DNA from: JACORV01 sp041484135
GTDB taxonomy: Bacteria; Gemmatimonadota; Gemmatimonadetes; Gemmatimonadales; JACORV01
Direction: 5' to 3'
NCBI GenBank assembly: GCA_041484135.1
Contig: JBGPHD010000099.1
Span: 1-11,567, forward strand
Length of the DNA stretch: 11,567 bases
Shown here: in pieces, positions 6,293 to 11,567 of the stretch
How positions within the stretch are numbered: position 1 is the first letter of the stretch
Layout: the number at the start of each line of letters is the position of its first letter
The notes under the pieces: model-generated
Told to the model about the DNA's origin: nothing
Database searches by the model: none
The model's input: the letters and a program-made list of their open reading frames with translations, nothing else
Made by a program: the position numbers and the translations under genes

Positions 6293-6318
6293 GGCCCCGG
6301 CAAACCTCGACCGGGGCC
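6293..6318 (-). terminator. Hairpin after msrA, terminator-like
   Basis: GGCCCCGG at 6293-6300 and CCGGGGCC at 6311-6318 are perfect 8-base complements around a 10-base loop (CAAACCTCGA). On the minus strand it begins 2 bases after the msrA stop codon and ends about 35 bases before the MoaD/ThiS-like start. It lacks a following U tract. It probably ends or attenuates msrA transcription, implying that the two downstream genes have their own promoter or depend on readthrough. Confidence 0.5.
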
Positions 6319-6320
6319 GC

Positions 6321-6941
6321 CTACCGCGAGCGCACCGCGGCCTCCTGATACAACGCCGGGAACCGCGAGCGGAGGCGGGCCACCTTCGGCAGGTCGTTAA
6401 TGACGATGTACGCGTCGTACGGATGGCGGATGGCGTAGTCCTGGTGATACGCCTCGGCCGGGTAGAACCCGGTGAACGGCACGACCTCGGTGACGATCGG
6501 CCGGGGAAACGCGTGCGAGGCCGTGAGCCGCGCGATAGCTGTCGCCGCCGCGCGCCGCTGCACGCTGTCGGCGGCGAAGACCACCGAGCGGTACTGCGGC
6601 CCCTCGTCAGGCCCCTGGCGGTCGAGCTGGGTGGGGTCGTGGGCCACCGTGAAGAACACGTCGAGCAGCGTCTGGTACGACACCACGTCCGGGTCGAACA
6701 CGATGCGGACCGACTCGGCGTGCCCGGTGGTGCCGCTGCTCACGGTCTCGTAGTCCGCCCCCTGCGCCGTGCCACCCGCGTAACCGGACGTCACGGAGAT
6801 CACCCCGTGCACGTGCTCGTACAGGTTCTGGATCCCCCAGAAGCAGCCGCCCGCGAAGACGGCCGTCTGGCGCGGTGCCTGGGCCAGGGCCGGAAAGGCG
6901 AGGAAGGTCAGCGCCGCGATGCGGATGAGCAGCGGGAACAC
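6321..6941 (-). CDS. msrA: Peptide-methionine (S)-S-oxide reductase MsrA, exported
   Basis: A 206-residue protein that reduces methionine S-sulfoxide in proteins. Residues 1-20 form a signal peptide (hydrophobic LLIRIAALTFLAFPALA, likely cut after ALA or ALAQA), placing the enzyme in the periplasm or outside. The MsrA domain follows: GGCFWG at 31-36 with catalytic Cys33, GYAGG at 53-57, GHAESVRIVFDP at 73-84 with the conserved Glu76, GPQYRSVVF at 114-122, and AEAYHQDY at 162-169. Cys33 is the only cysteine in the protein, so no internal resolving cysteine exists and regeneration must use an outside thiol or partner. The GTG start at 6941 has GGAGG 4 bases upstream. Length is normal for exported MsrA, and no msrB is fused or adjacent. 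It is divergent from the metallo-hydrolase gene. Confidence 0.96.
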   Translation of the reverse strand: MFPLLIRIAALTFLAFPALAQAPRQTAVFAGGCFWGIQNLYEHVHGVISVTSGYAGGTAQGADYETVSSGTTGHAESVRIVFDPDVVSYQTLLDVFFTVAHDPTQLDRQGPDEGPQYRSVVFAADSVQRRAAATAIARLTASHAFPRPIVTEVVPFTGFYPAEAYHQDYAIRHPYDAYIVINDLPKVARLRSRFPALYQEAAVRSR

Positions 6942-7089
6942 GAGGCCTCCATACGTGTTGGCTTGTCAGGCTCAATCAAGCCTGCCGGCCGCTGCCTGTC
7001 CACCGGTCGCATCCGCGAAAGCGGCTGCCCTGCCTTGACGAACGGGATGCCGGCGCATCAACTGTAGGGCTCACTTCTCCAGGAAGCCC
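6942..7089. promoter_or_regulatory. Divergent intergenic region msrA / metallo-hydrolase
   Basis: This 148-base gap lies between two divergently transcribed exported proteins and should carry promoters for both. It includes a perfect inverted repeat at 6967-6984 on the msrA side. On the plus strand a TTGACG hexamer at 7035-7040 is a possible -35 element for the hydrolase, but no good -10 lies at the right distance (TCAACT at 7058-7063 is a weak fit). AGGA at 7081-7084 is the Shine-Dalgarno for the GTG at 7090. Confidence 0.4.
6967..6984. repeat. Inverted repeat CAGGCT-N6-AGCCTG
   Basis: CAGGCT at 6967-6972 and AGCCTG at 6979-6984 are exact complements around a 6-base centre. The site lies 26 bases upstream of the msrA start, inside the divergent promoter region. 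That position suits a regulator site or a 5' leader hairpin for msrA. No specific regulator can be assigned. Confidence 0.35.
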
Positions 7090-7932
7090 GTGCGCACCAC
7101 CCTGCTGATCGCCGCCGCCGCGCTGGCCGGCCCCGCCCTTCCCGGGCCGGCCCGCCCGCCCCAAGCGCAAGCGACCTACGAAGTGTACGCCGTCCGCTAC
7201 GCCACCATCCCGGCCTTCCCGGTGCGCGCCCTGGTGGCCGGAGCGGACAGCACCCGGCGCCTCGACATCGCGATGACGGTGTGGGTGCTCAAGGGACAGG
7301 GCCGCACCGTGCTGGTGGACGCCGGCTTCTACCGCGACACGTTCATCCAGCAGTGGCACCCCTTGGACTTCGTCCGCCCGTCCGACGCGATCTCCCCGCT
7401 CGGCATCCGGCCCGAGGACGTGACCGACGTCATCATCTCCCACGTGCACTGGGACCACCTGGACGGAGCGGACCTGTTCCCCCGCGCCCGGATCTGGATC
7501 CAGCGCGACGAGTACGAGTACTACGTCGGCGCCAACGGCGAGGTGCTCCACCGCGGGATCGACCCGCTGGACGCCGCGATGCTGGCGCGGCTGCGGGCCG
7601 CCGGCCGCGTGAACCTGGTGGAGGGCGATGACCGCGAGGTCCTCCCGGGGATCCGCGCCTACACCGGCGGGCGTCACACCTGGGCCTCGCAGTATCTCTC
7701 GGTCCGCACCCGCGCGGGCACGGTCGTCGTCGCGTCCGACAACCTGTACCTCTACGAGAACCTCGAGCGGCACCGGCCGATCGCGCAGACGCTCGACTCG
7801 GTGTCGAACCTGGCGGCGCAGGCGCGCATGGTGTCCCTGGCCGGCTCGCCGCGACTCATCGTGCCGGGACACGACCCGGCCGTATTCGACCGCTTCCCCA
7901 CTCCGGGCCATGGCGTGGCCCGCATCGATTGA
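7090..7932 (+). CDS. Exported metallo-beta-lactamase-fold hydrolase (lactonase-like)
   Basis: A 280-residue protein. Residues 1-27 look like a signal peptide (MRTTLLIAAAALAGPALPGP, likely cut after AQA), with no lipobox cysteine. The MBL fold follows, with HVHWDHLDG at 118-126 (HxHxDH: His118, His120, Asp122, His123), His196 in GGRHT (193-197), Asp217 in VASDNLY (215-220 region) and His261 in VPGHDP (258-263). These ligands allow a two-metal site. The arrangement SHVHWDHLDG with a late VPGHDP is closest to the AHL-lactonase (AttM/AiiA-like) branch, but the export signal and the unusual HTWASQ stretch after His196 make acyl-homoserine lactone only one possible substrate; other lactones, esters or sulfates remain open. 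The start is GTG with AGGA 5 bases upstream. The stop overlaps the following DUF1697 gene. Confidence 0.88.
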   Translation: MRTTLLIAAAALAGPALPGPARPPQAQATYEVYAVRYATIPAFPVRALVAGADSTRRLDIAMTVWVLKGQGRTVLVDAGFYRDTFIQQWHPLDFVRPSDAISPLGIRPEDVTDVIISHVHWDHLDGADLFPRARIWIQRDEYEYYVGANGEVLHRGIDPLDAAMLARLRAAGRVNLVEGDDREVLPGIRAYTGGRHTWASQYLSVRTRAGTVVVASDNLYLYENLERHRPIAQTLDSVSNLAAQARMVSLAGSPRLIVPGHDPAVFDRFPTPGHGVARID

Positions 7933-8531
7933 GCGCGCGCCCGGCGGCGAAGCGCACTCCCGGCAAGGCCGCCGGCGCCGCCGACGTCCACGTGGCGCTG
8001 CTGCGTGGCATCAATATCGGGAAGGCGAAGCGGGTGTCGATGGCCGATCTCAAGGCCCTCGTCACCGGCCTCGGCTACCGCGACGTCCGGACGCTGCTCA
8101 ACAGCGGCAACGTCGTCTTCAGCGTTCCCCGTGGCGCTCCGGGCGACCCGGCCGCCCGCATCGAGCAGGGGATCGCGACGAAGATCGGCGTCTCCTCGCG
8201 CGTGACCGTGCTCAGCGCCGCGGAGCTGGCCACCGTGGTTCGCGAGAACCCCCTCGGCAAGATCGCGCACCACCCGGGCCACCTGCTGGTCAGCGTCCTC
8301 ACCGACCCCAGGGACCGCGCGAAGCTGACACCATTGACGAAGGAGCGCTGGGCTCCGGAGGCCTTCGCGGTCGGCACGCGGGTCGCGTACATCTGGTGTC
8401 CGGGCGGGCAGATCGAGAGCCCCCTCGTCAAGGCCGCATTCCGGCTGCTGGGCGACGGCGTCACCACGCGGAACTGGGCCACCATCACGAAGCTCCACGA
8501 CCTCGCCGGCGCGACACCGGCAGGGTCCTAG
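7929..8531 (+). CDS. DUF1697 domain-containing protein
   Basis: A 200-residue cytoplasmic protein of the DUF1697 family. After a basic, Ala-rich stretch of about 20 residues the domain starts with VALLRGINIG (22-31), followed by ADLKALVTGLGYRDVRTLLNSGNVVFSV, the typical N-terminal half. The C-terminal half includes ERWAPEAFAVGTRVAYIWCPGG and the closing TTRNWATITKLHDLA (the TxRNWxTxxKL signature). The chosen TTG start at 7929 overlaps the previous stop (TTGA); GTG at 7992, exactly at the domain edge, is an alternative giving a 179-residue protein. The family has a known structure but no established biochemical role. The four-base overlap suggests co-translation with the hydrolase, although the partner is exported and this one is not, so a shared pathway is doubtful. 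Confidence 0.9.
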   Translation: MSARPAAKRTPGKAAGAADVHVALLRGINIGKAKRVSMADLKALVTGLGYRDVRTLLNSGNVVFSVPRGAPGDPAARIEQGIATKIGVSSRVTVLSAAELATVVRENPLGKIAHHPGHLLVSVLTDPRDRAKLTPLTKERWAPEAFAVGTRVAYIWCPGGQIESPLVKAAFRLLGDGVTTRNWATITKLHDLAGATPAGS

Positions 8532-8550
8532 CAGAACGGGAGCCGCCGAC

Positions 8551-8880
8551 GTGCCCTCCTTCACGCTCACCAACCAGGAGGACCAGGTCTTCCACGATCC
8601 CTCCCCGGAGCAGATCTCGGCCGTGGTCGCGGGGCTCCCGCCCGGCGGCGACGCGTTCGTGATCCTGGCCGACGACGCCGACGACATGACGTTCATCCAG
8701 GCCATCGGGAGCCCGGCGGAAGGATTCGGGCTGGAGTACCAGGAGGGATCGCTGGACCGGCACTTCGCGTGCACCAGCCAGGATCTCACGGCCGAGCACG
8801 TCGTGCTGGCGCTCCGGTCGTACCTGCGGGGCGACGCGGCGTGGAAGACGGCCTTCGCCTGGGAGCGGATGGAGCTGTAG
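8551..8880 (+). CDS. Small acidic protein of unknown function
   Basis: A 109-residue, strongly acidic, soluble protein. The GTG start has GGGAG 8 bases upstream, and the gene follows DUF1697 after 19 bases, probably in the same transcript. Visible pattern: an N-terminal beta hairpin with FTLTNQEDQVFHDPS; a helix PSPEQISAVVAGLPPGGD; a core strand AFVILADDADDMTFIQAIG; GFGLEYQEGSLDRHFAC; a helix LTAEHVVLALRSYLRGD; and an aromatic tail AWKTAFAWERMEL. The order strand, FIQA, LEYQEG, helix, tail WxxxFxW recalls small single-domain proteins, some compared with Imm1-type immunity proteins, but I cannot confirm membership. No toxin gene lies beside it. Codon use and frame bias agree with a real gene. 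Confidence 0.75.
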   Translation: MPSFTLTNQEDQVFHDPSPEQISAVVAGLPPGGDAFVILADDADDMTFIQAIGSPAEGFGLEYQEGSLDRHFACTSQDLTAEHVVLALRSYLRGDAAWKTAFAWERMEL

Positions 8881-8906
8881 CCGCGGCGGGCCAAAGCCGA
8901 TCGTCG

Positions 8907-8933
8907 CACGCGGAGATGCGCCGCATCTGCGTG
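8907..8933. repeat. Bulged stem-loop upstream of the acyl-CoA synthetase gene
   Basis: CACGC (8907-8911) pairs with GCGTG (8929-8933), and AGATGC (8914-8919) pairs with GCATCT (8923-8928), giving 11 base pairs with a two-base GG bulge and a three-base loop. It lies 26 bases after the stop of the small acidic protein and ahead of the candidate fadD promoter. It could end the upstream transcript, though there is no T tract, or act as an operator-like dyad. Confidence 0.45.
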
Positions 8934-8937
8934 GACC

Positions 8938-8967
8938 CTGTCAGGCACAGCACGCAACCGATATCTT
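8938..8967 (+). promoter_or_regulatory. Candidate promoter for the acyl-CoA synthetase gene
   Basis: CTGTCA at 8938-8943 (4 of 6 to the -35 consensus) and TATCTT at 8962-8967 (4 of 6 to -10) are separated by 18 bases. They would start transcription near 8974, leaving a leader of about 25 bases before ATG 8999. The local rise in A/T supports it. The match is modest, and no clear Shine-Dalgarno precedes the ATG. Confidence 0.3.
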
Positions 8968-8998
8968 GACTCGACCTCCTTTCGGTGCAGACAATCCC

Positions 8999-10696
8999 AT
9001 GGCCGACCGTCCCTGGATCCGCGCGTACGACCCCGACGTCCCGCCCGAGATCACCATCGAGGAGGTCACCCTCCCCGCCATGCTCGAGCGCGCGGCGGCG
9101 AAGTTCCCGCAGCGGCCGGCCTTGGTCTTCATGAACAGCCGGCTCACGTACGCCCAGCTCAAGGACCAGGTGGACCGGCTGGCGACGGCGCTCGCCGGAC
9201 TCGGGGTCCGGCAAGGGAGCCGGGTGGCCATCCAGCTCCCCAACCTGCCCCAGACGGTGATCGCGTTCTATGCCGTCCAGCGATTGGGTGCGCAGGTGGT
9301 GCTCACCAACCCGCTCTACACGCCGCGGGAGATCGAGCACCAGTGGACCGACGCCGGCTGTGACGTCGCGATCGTCATGGACTTCGTGTACGACCAGAAG
9401 ATCCGGGGCGCCCGCGAGCGCCTGCCCATCCGGGAATACGTGATCGCCTCGATCCCGGAATACCTGCGGTTCCCGCTCAACCTGCTCGCGCCGCTCAAGC
9501 TGAAGCGCGCCCACCCGGCGCCGATGTGGGCGAAGGTGGCGCCCGGCCCGGGTATCCACTTCTTCAAGGAACTGGTGAGCCGGACCGCGGCCGCGCCGCC
9601 GAAGGTGGCGGTCGCGATGGACGACCTGGCGGTGCTCCAGTACACCGGGGGCACCACCGGCGTGTCGAAGGGCGCGATGCTGTCGCACCGCAACCTCTCC
9701 GCCAACGTGCAGCAGATCCACGCCTGGCTCCCCAGCCTCCGGCCGGGTGAAGAGGTGATGCTGACGGCCCTGCCGATCTTCCACGTCTTCGGCATGACGG
9801 TGTGCATGAACCTCCCGATGCGCATCGGGGCGGCGATGGTGCTCGTCCCGAATCCGCGCGACATCCCCGGGCTGATCGACGTGATGGAGAAGCGGCGCAT
9901 CACCATCGCGCCCCTGACGCCGGCGCACTTCAACGCCATCGGCCAGAATCCCGGGATCGACAAGCGGGACCTCACCAGCGTACGCATCTGCGTCTCGGGT
10001 TCGGCGCCGCTGTCGGTGGACGTGCTGCAACGCTTCGAGCGGCTGACCGGCGGCAAGATCTGCGAGGGCTTCGGGCTCACGGAGACCTCGCCGGTGACGC
10101 ACGTGAACCCGATTGACGGCCTGCGGAAGATCGGCACGATCGGGGTGCCCGTGTCCAACACCGACGCCCGGATCGTGGACGCCGAGACGGGCACGACCGA
10201 AGTGCCGCCCGGCGAGCCGGGCGAGCTGCTGGTCCGCGGTCCCCAGGTGATGGCCGGGTACTGGAAGCACCCCGAGGAGACGGCCGCGGTGTTCCGCGAC
10301 GCGTGGCTGCACACCGGCGACCTCGCCACCATGGACGCCGACGGGTTCTTCACGATCGTGGGGCGGAAGAAGGAGATGATCGACGCCGCCGGTTACAAGG
10401 TCTATCCCGACGAGGTCGACCGGGTGCTGATGAGCCACGCCGCGGTGCTCGAGGCGGCCACCATCGGCGTGCCCGATCCCAAGCGGGGCGAGACGGTGAA
10501 GTCGTTCGTGGTGCTGAAGCCCGGGCAGACCGCGACGGCGGACGAGCTGATCGCCCACTGCCGCGCCAATCTCGCGGCCTACAAGGTGCCGCGCGCGCTG
10601 GAGTTCCGCGCCGAGCTGCCCAAGAGCACCATCATGAAGATCCTCCGCCGCGAGCTCAGGGCTGAGGAAGAAGCCAAGATGGCGGCGGCGATCTAG
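8999..10696 (+). CDS. Long-chain fatty acid--CoA ligase (FadD-like, AMP-binding)
   Basis: A 565-residue member of the ANL adenylating superfamily, which activates fatty acids to acyl-AMP and then acyl-CoA. Motifs in order: the P-loop YTGGTTGVSKG at 215-225, FHVFGM at 261-266, GFGLTETSP at 357-365, GELLVRGPQVMAGYW near 408-422, HTGD at 438-441, GRKKEMI at 455-461, and the C-terminal PKSTIMKILRREL at 541-553 with the expected catalytic Lys547. In most relatives the residue before that Lys is Gly; here it is Met. I place the start at ATG 8999 because MADRPWIRAY matches the usual FadD N-terminus; an in-frame TTG at 8966 would add 11 residues. Fatty-acid chain length cannot be read. It has its own probable promoter and ends 40 bases from a convergent gene. 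fadD would be the usual symbol, but substrate evidence is missing. Confidence 0.93.
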   Translation: MADRPWIRAYDPDVPPEITIEEVTLPAMLERAAAKFPQRPALVFMNSRLTYAQLKDQVDRLATALAGLGVRQGSRVAIQLPNLPQTVIAFYAVQRLGAQVVLTNPLYTPREIEHQWTDAGCDVAIVMDFVYDQKIRGARERLPIREYVIASIPEYLRFPLNLLAPLKLKRAHPAPMWAKVAPGPGIHFFKELVSRTAAAPPKVAVAMDDLAVLQYTGGTTGVSKGAMLSHRNLSANVQQIHAWLPSLRPGEEVMLTALPIFHVFGMTVCMNLPMRIGAAMVLVPNPRDIPGLIDVMEKRRITIAPLTPAHFNAIGQNPGIDKRDLTSVRICVSGSAPLSVDVLQRFERLTGGKICEGFGLTETSPVTHVNPIDGLRKIGTIGVPVSNTDARIVDAETGTTEVPPGEPGELLVRGPQVMAGYWKHPEETAAVFRDAWLHTGDLATMDADGFFTIVGRKKEMIDAAGYKVYPDEVDRVLMSHAAVLEAATIGVPDPKRGETVKSFVVLKPGQTATADELIAHCRANLAAYKVPRALEFRAELPKSTIMKILRRELRAEEEAKMAAAI

Positions 10697-10736
10697 AGGC
10701 GGTCAGGCACCGAACGAGAGGTCGGCCACTCGCCGG

Positions 10737-11567
10737 CTACCGCGGCGGTCCCGGCGACCCGGCCGCGATCCGCTCGAGCAGCCGCCCCAGCTCCCGGATC
10801 TCCTCGCCGTAGCGGGTCCAGTCGCCCTGCCGTTGCGCCTCCATCGCATTCTGGTAGCGGCGCCGCGCCTCCGCGGCCAGCGCCCGCAGCGCCGCCTCGC
10901 CGCTCGCCGCCCCGCCCGCCCCGCGAGCCACCGCTTCCCCGGCCGCCGCCGGCTGGCCACGCGAGCCGGGTGCGCCGCCGAACAGCTCCGCCAGCGCGTC
11001 GTCCAGCGTCTCCCCCATCACCACCTGGTTCTGATAGGCCACCACCACCCGCTTGAGCTCCGGGATCCGCCCGCCTTCGGCCCGGAGGTAGAGCGGCTGC
11101 ACGTACAGCAGCGACGACTCGATCGGGATCACCAACAGGTCCCCGCGGATCACCTCCGAGCCGCGCTGGTCCCACAGCGAGACCTGGCGGGAGATCTCGG
11201 TGTTCTGGTTGATCCGGTTCTCGATCTGCCTGGGGCCGAACACCAGGCTCTGCCGGGACAGCTGATAGATCCGCAGTTTCCCGTACTCGGCACCGTCGTT
11301 GCGGGCCACCATCCAGGCCGCCAGGTTGTCCTTCCCGCGCGGCGTGAACGGCACCATGTAGATGAACTCGGCGCGCGGCTCCTCCGGCAGCCGCATGACG
11401 ATGTGGCGCATGAACGGCACCGATCCGCCGGCCTCGTCCACCACCGGGATCTGCCACTGGTCCTCCCGGTGGTAGAAATCCTCGGGCGCGTCCATGTGGT
11501 AGGTGGTGTACAGGCCGGCCTGGATGCGGTACAGCTCGTCCGGGTAGCGCAGGTGCCCGCGCAGATC
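10737..11567 (-). CDS. UPF0182 family membrane protein, C-terminal part (5' end outside window)
   Basis: The frame is open from the right edge of the window to a TAG at 10737-10739, giving 276 visible residues of a protein that is normally about 900 or more. Visible sequence matches the conserved soluble C-terminal region of UPF0182 (COG1615): YPDELYRIQAGLYTTYHM, EDFYHREDQWQIP, YMVPFTPRGKDNLAAWMVAR, FGPRQIENRINQN, SLWDQRGSEVIRGDLLVIPI and SLLYVQPLYLRAE. A low-complexity Ala/Gly linker and a short final helical segment (AMEAQRQGDWTRYGEEIRELGRLLERI) follow. The multi-pass membrane half lies outside the window. Function is unknown for the whole family, and no nearby gene helps. An internal ATG at 11495 is not the start. 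Confidence 0.93.
   Translation of the reverse strand, partial: DLRGHLRYPDELYRIQAGLYTTYHMDAPEDFYHREDQWQIPVVDEAGGSVPFMRHIVMRLPEEPRAEFIYMVPFTPRGKDNLAAWMVARNDGAEYGKLRIYQLSRQSLVFGPRQIENRINQNTEISRQVSLWDQRGSEVIRGDLLVIPIESSLLYVQPLYLRAEGGRIPELKRVVVAYQNQVVMGETLDDALAELFGGAPGSRGQPAAAGEAVARGAGGAASGEAALRALAAEARRRYQNAMEAQRQGDWTRYGEEIRELGRLLERIAAGSPGPPR

Noticed and set aside
5980..6303. N-terminal extension of the propeller protein to 478 codons
   Set aside because: This stretch encodes the MoaD/ThiS-like protein in another frame, and a strong Shine-Dalgarno marks ATG 5979.
8966..8995. TTGACT and GACAAT (18-base spacing) as the fadD promoter
   Set aside because: Transcription would begin at or after ATG 8999, which conflicts with the preferred start; the pair at 8938-8967 fits better.
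8786..10558. A very long open frame (590 codons) on the minus strand opposite the acyl-CoA synthetase gene
   Set aside because: The plus strand carries an unmistakable complete enzyme. The antisense product is rich in Arg, His, Asp, Gly and Val without domains, as expected from a high-GC codon shadow.
1..11567. CRISPR array, tRNA or rRNA genes, insertion sequences, phage genes
   Set aside because: No regularly spaced repeats, no cloverleaf with an acceptor-like end, no transposase or integrase motifs and no terminal inverted repeats with target duplications were seen by eye on either strand.

Overview
The window is high-GC (roughly two thirds G+C by eye), gene-dense bacterial DNA. GTG and TTG starts are frequent, start and stop codons often overlap, and many genes have long spurious open frames on the opposite strand. 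The content (PadR/HAAS regulator pair, CPBP proteases, UPF0182, an Asp-box propeller beside a MoaD/ThiS-like protein, GH130) resembles uncultivated soil or groundwater lineages such as Gemmatimonadota, Acidobacteriota or Methylomirabilota. No marker gene here settles the phylum. I see no rRNA, tRNA, CRISPR array, transposase, integrase or phage gene.

Layout. (1) Bases 1-2062, plus strand: the 3' part of an (alpha/alpha)-barrel, glycosyltransferase-associated protein, then a GH130 mannoside phosphorylase-like enzyme; together they look like an oligosaccharide synthesis/turnover pair. (2) Bases 2063-2266: an unusually AT-rich intergenic region with several short inverted repeats. (3) Bases 2267-4800, plus strand: a four-gene, start/stop-overlapping operon of a PadR repressor, a HAAS-RDD membrane protein and two different CPBP-family intramembrane proteases. 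A strong stem-loop at 4806-4839 separates it from the converging minus-strand genes. (4) Bases 4867-6941, minus strand, in transcription order: an exported single-cysteine MsrA, a terminator-like hairpin, a MoaD/ThiS-like small protein ending in Gly-Gly, and an Asp-box beta-propeller protein whose ribosome binding site is formed by the Gly-Gly codons. (5) Bases 7090-8880, plus strand: an exported metallo-beta-lactamase-fold hydrolase, a DUF1697 protein overlapping its stop, and a small acidic protein of unknown function. (6) Bases 8999-10696, plus strand: a FadD-like acyl-CoA synthetase with its own probable promoter and an upstream bulged hairpin. (7) Bases 10737-11567, minus strand: the C-terminal part of a UPF0182 membrane protein, convergent with fadD and running off the window.

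Most of the window is ordinary chromosomal content. The two parts with most claim to be undescribed systems are the PadR-HAAS/RDD-CPBP-CPBP operon and the translationally coupled MoaD/ThiS-propeller pair. For both, the family assignments are firm and the biological role is inference.
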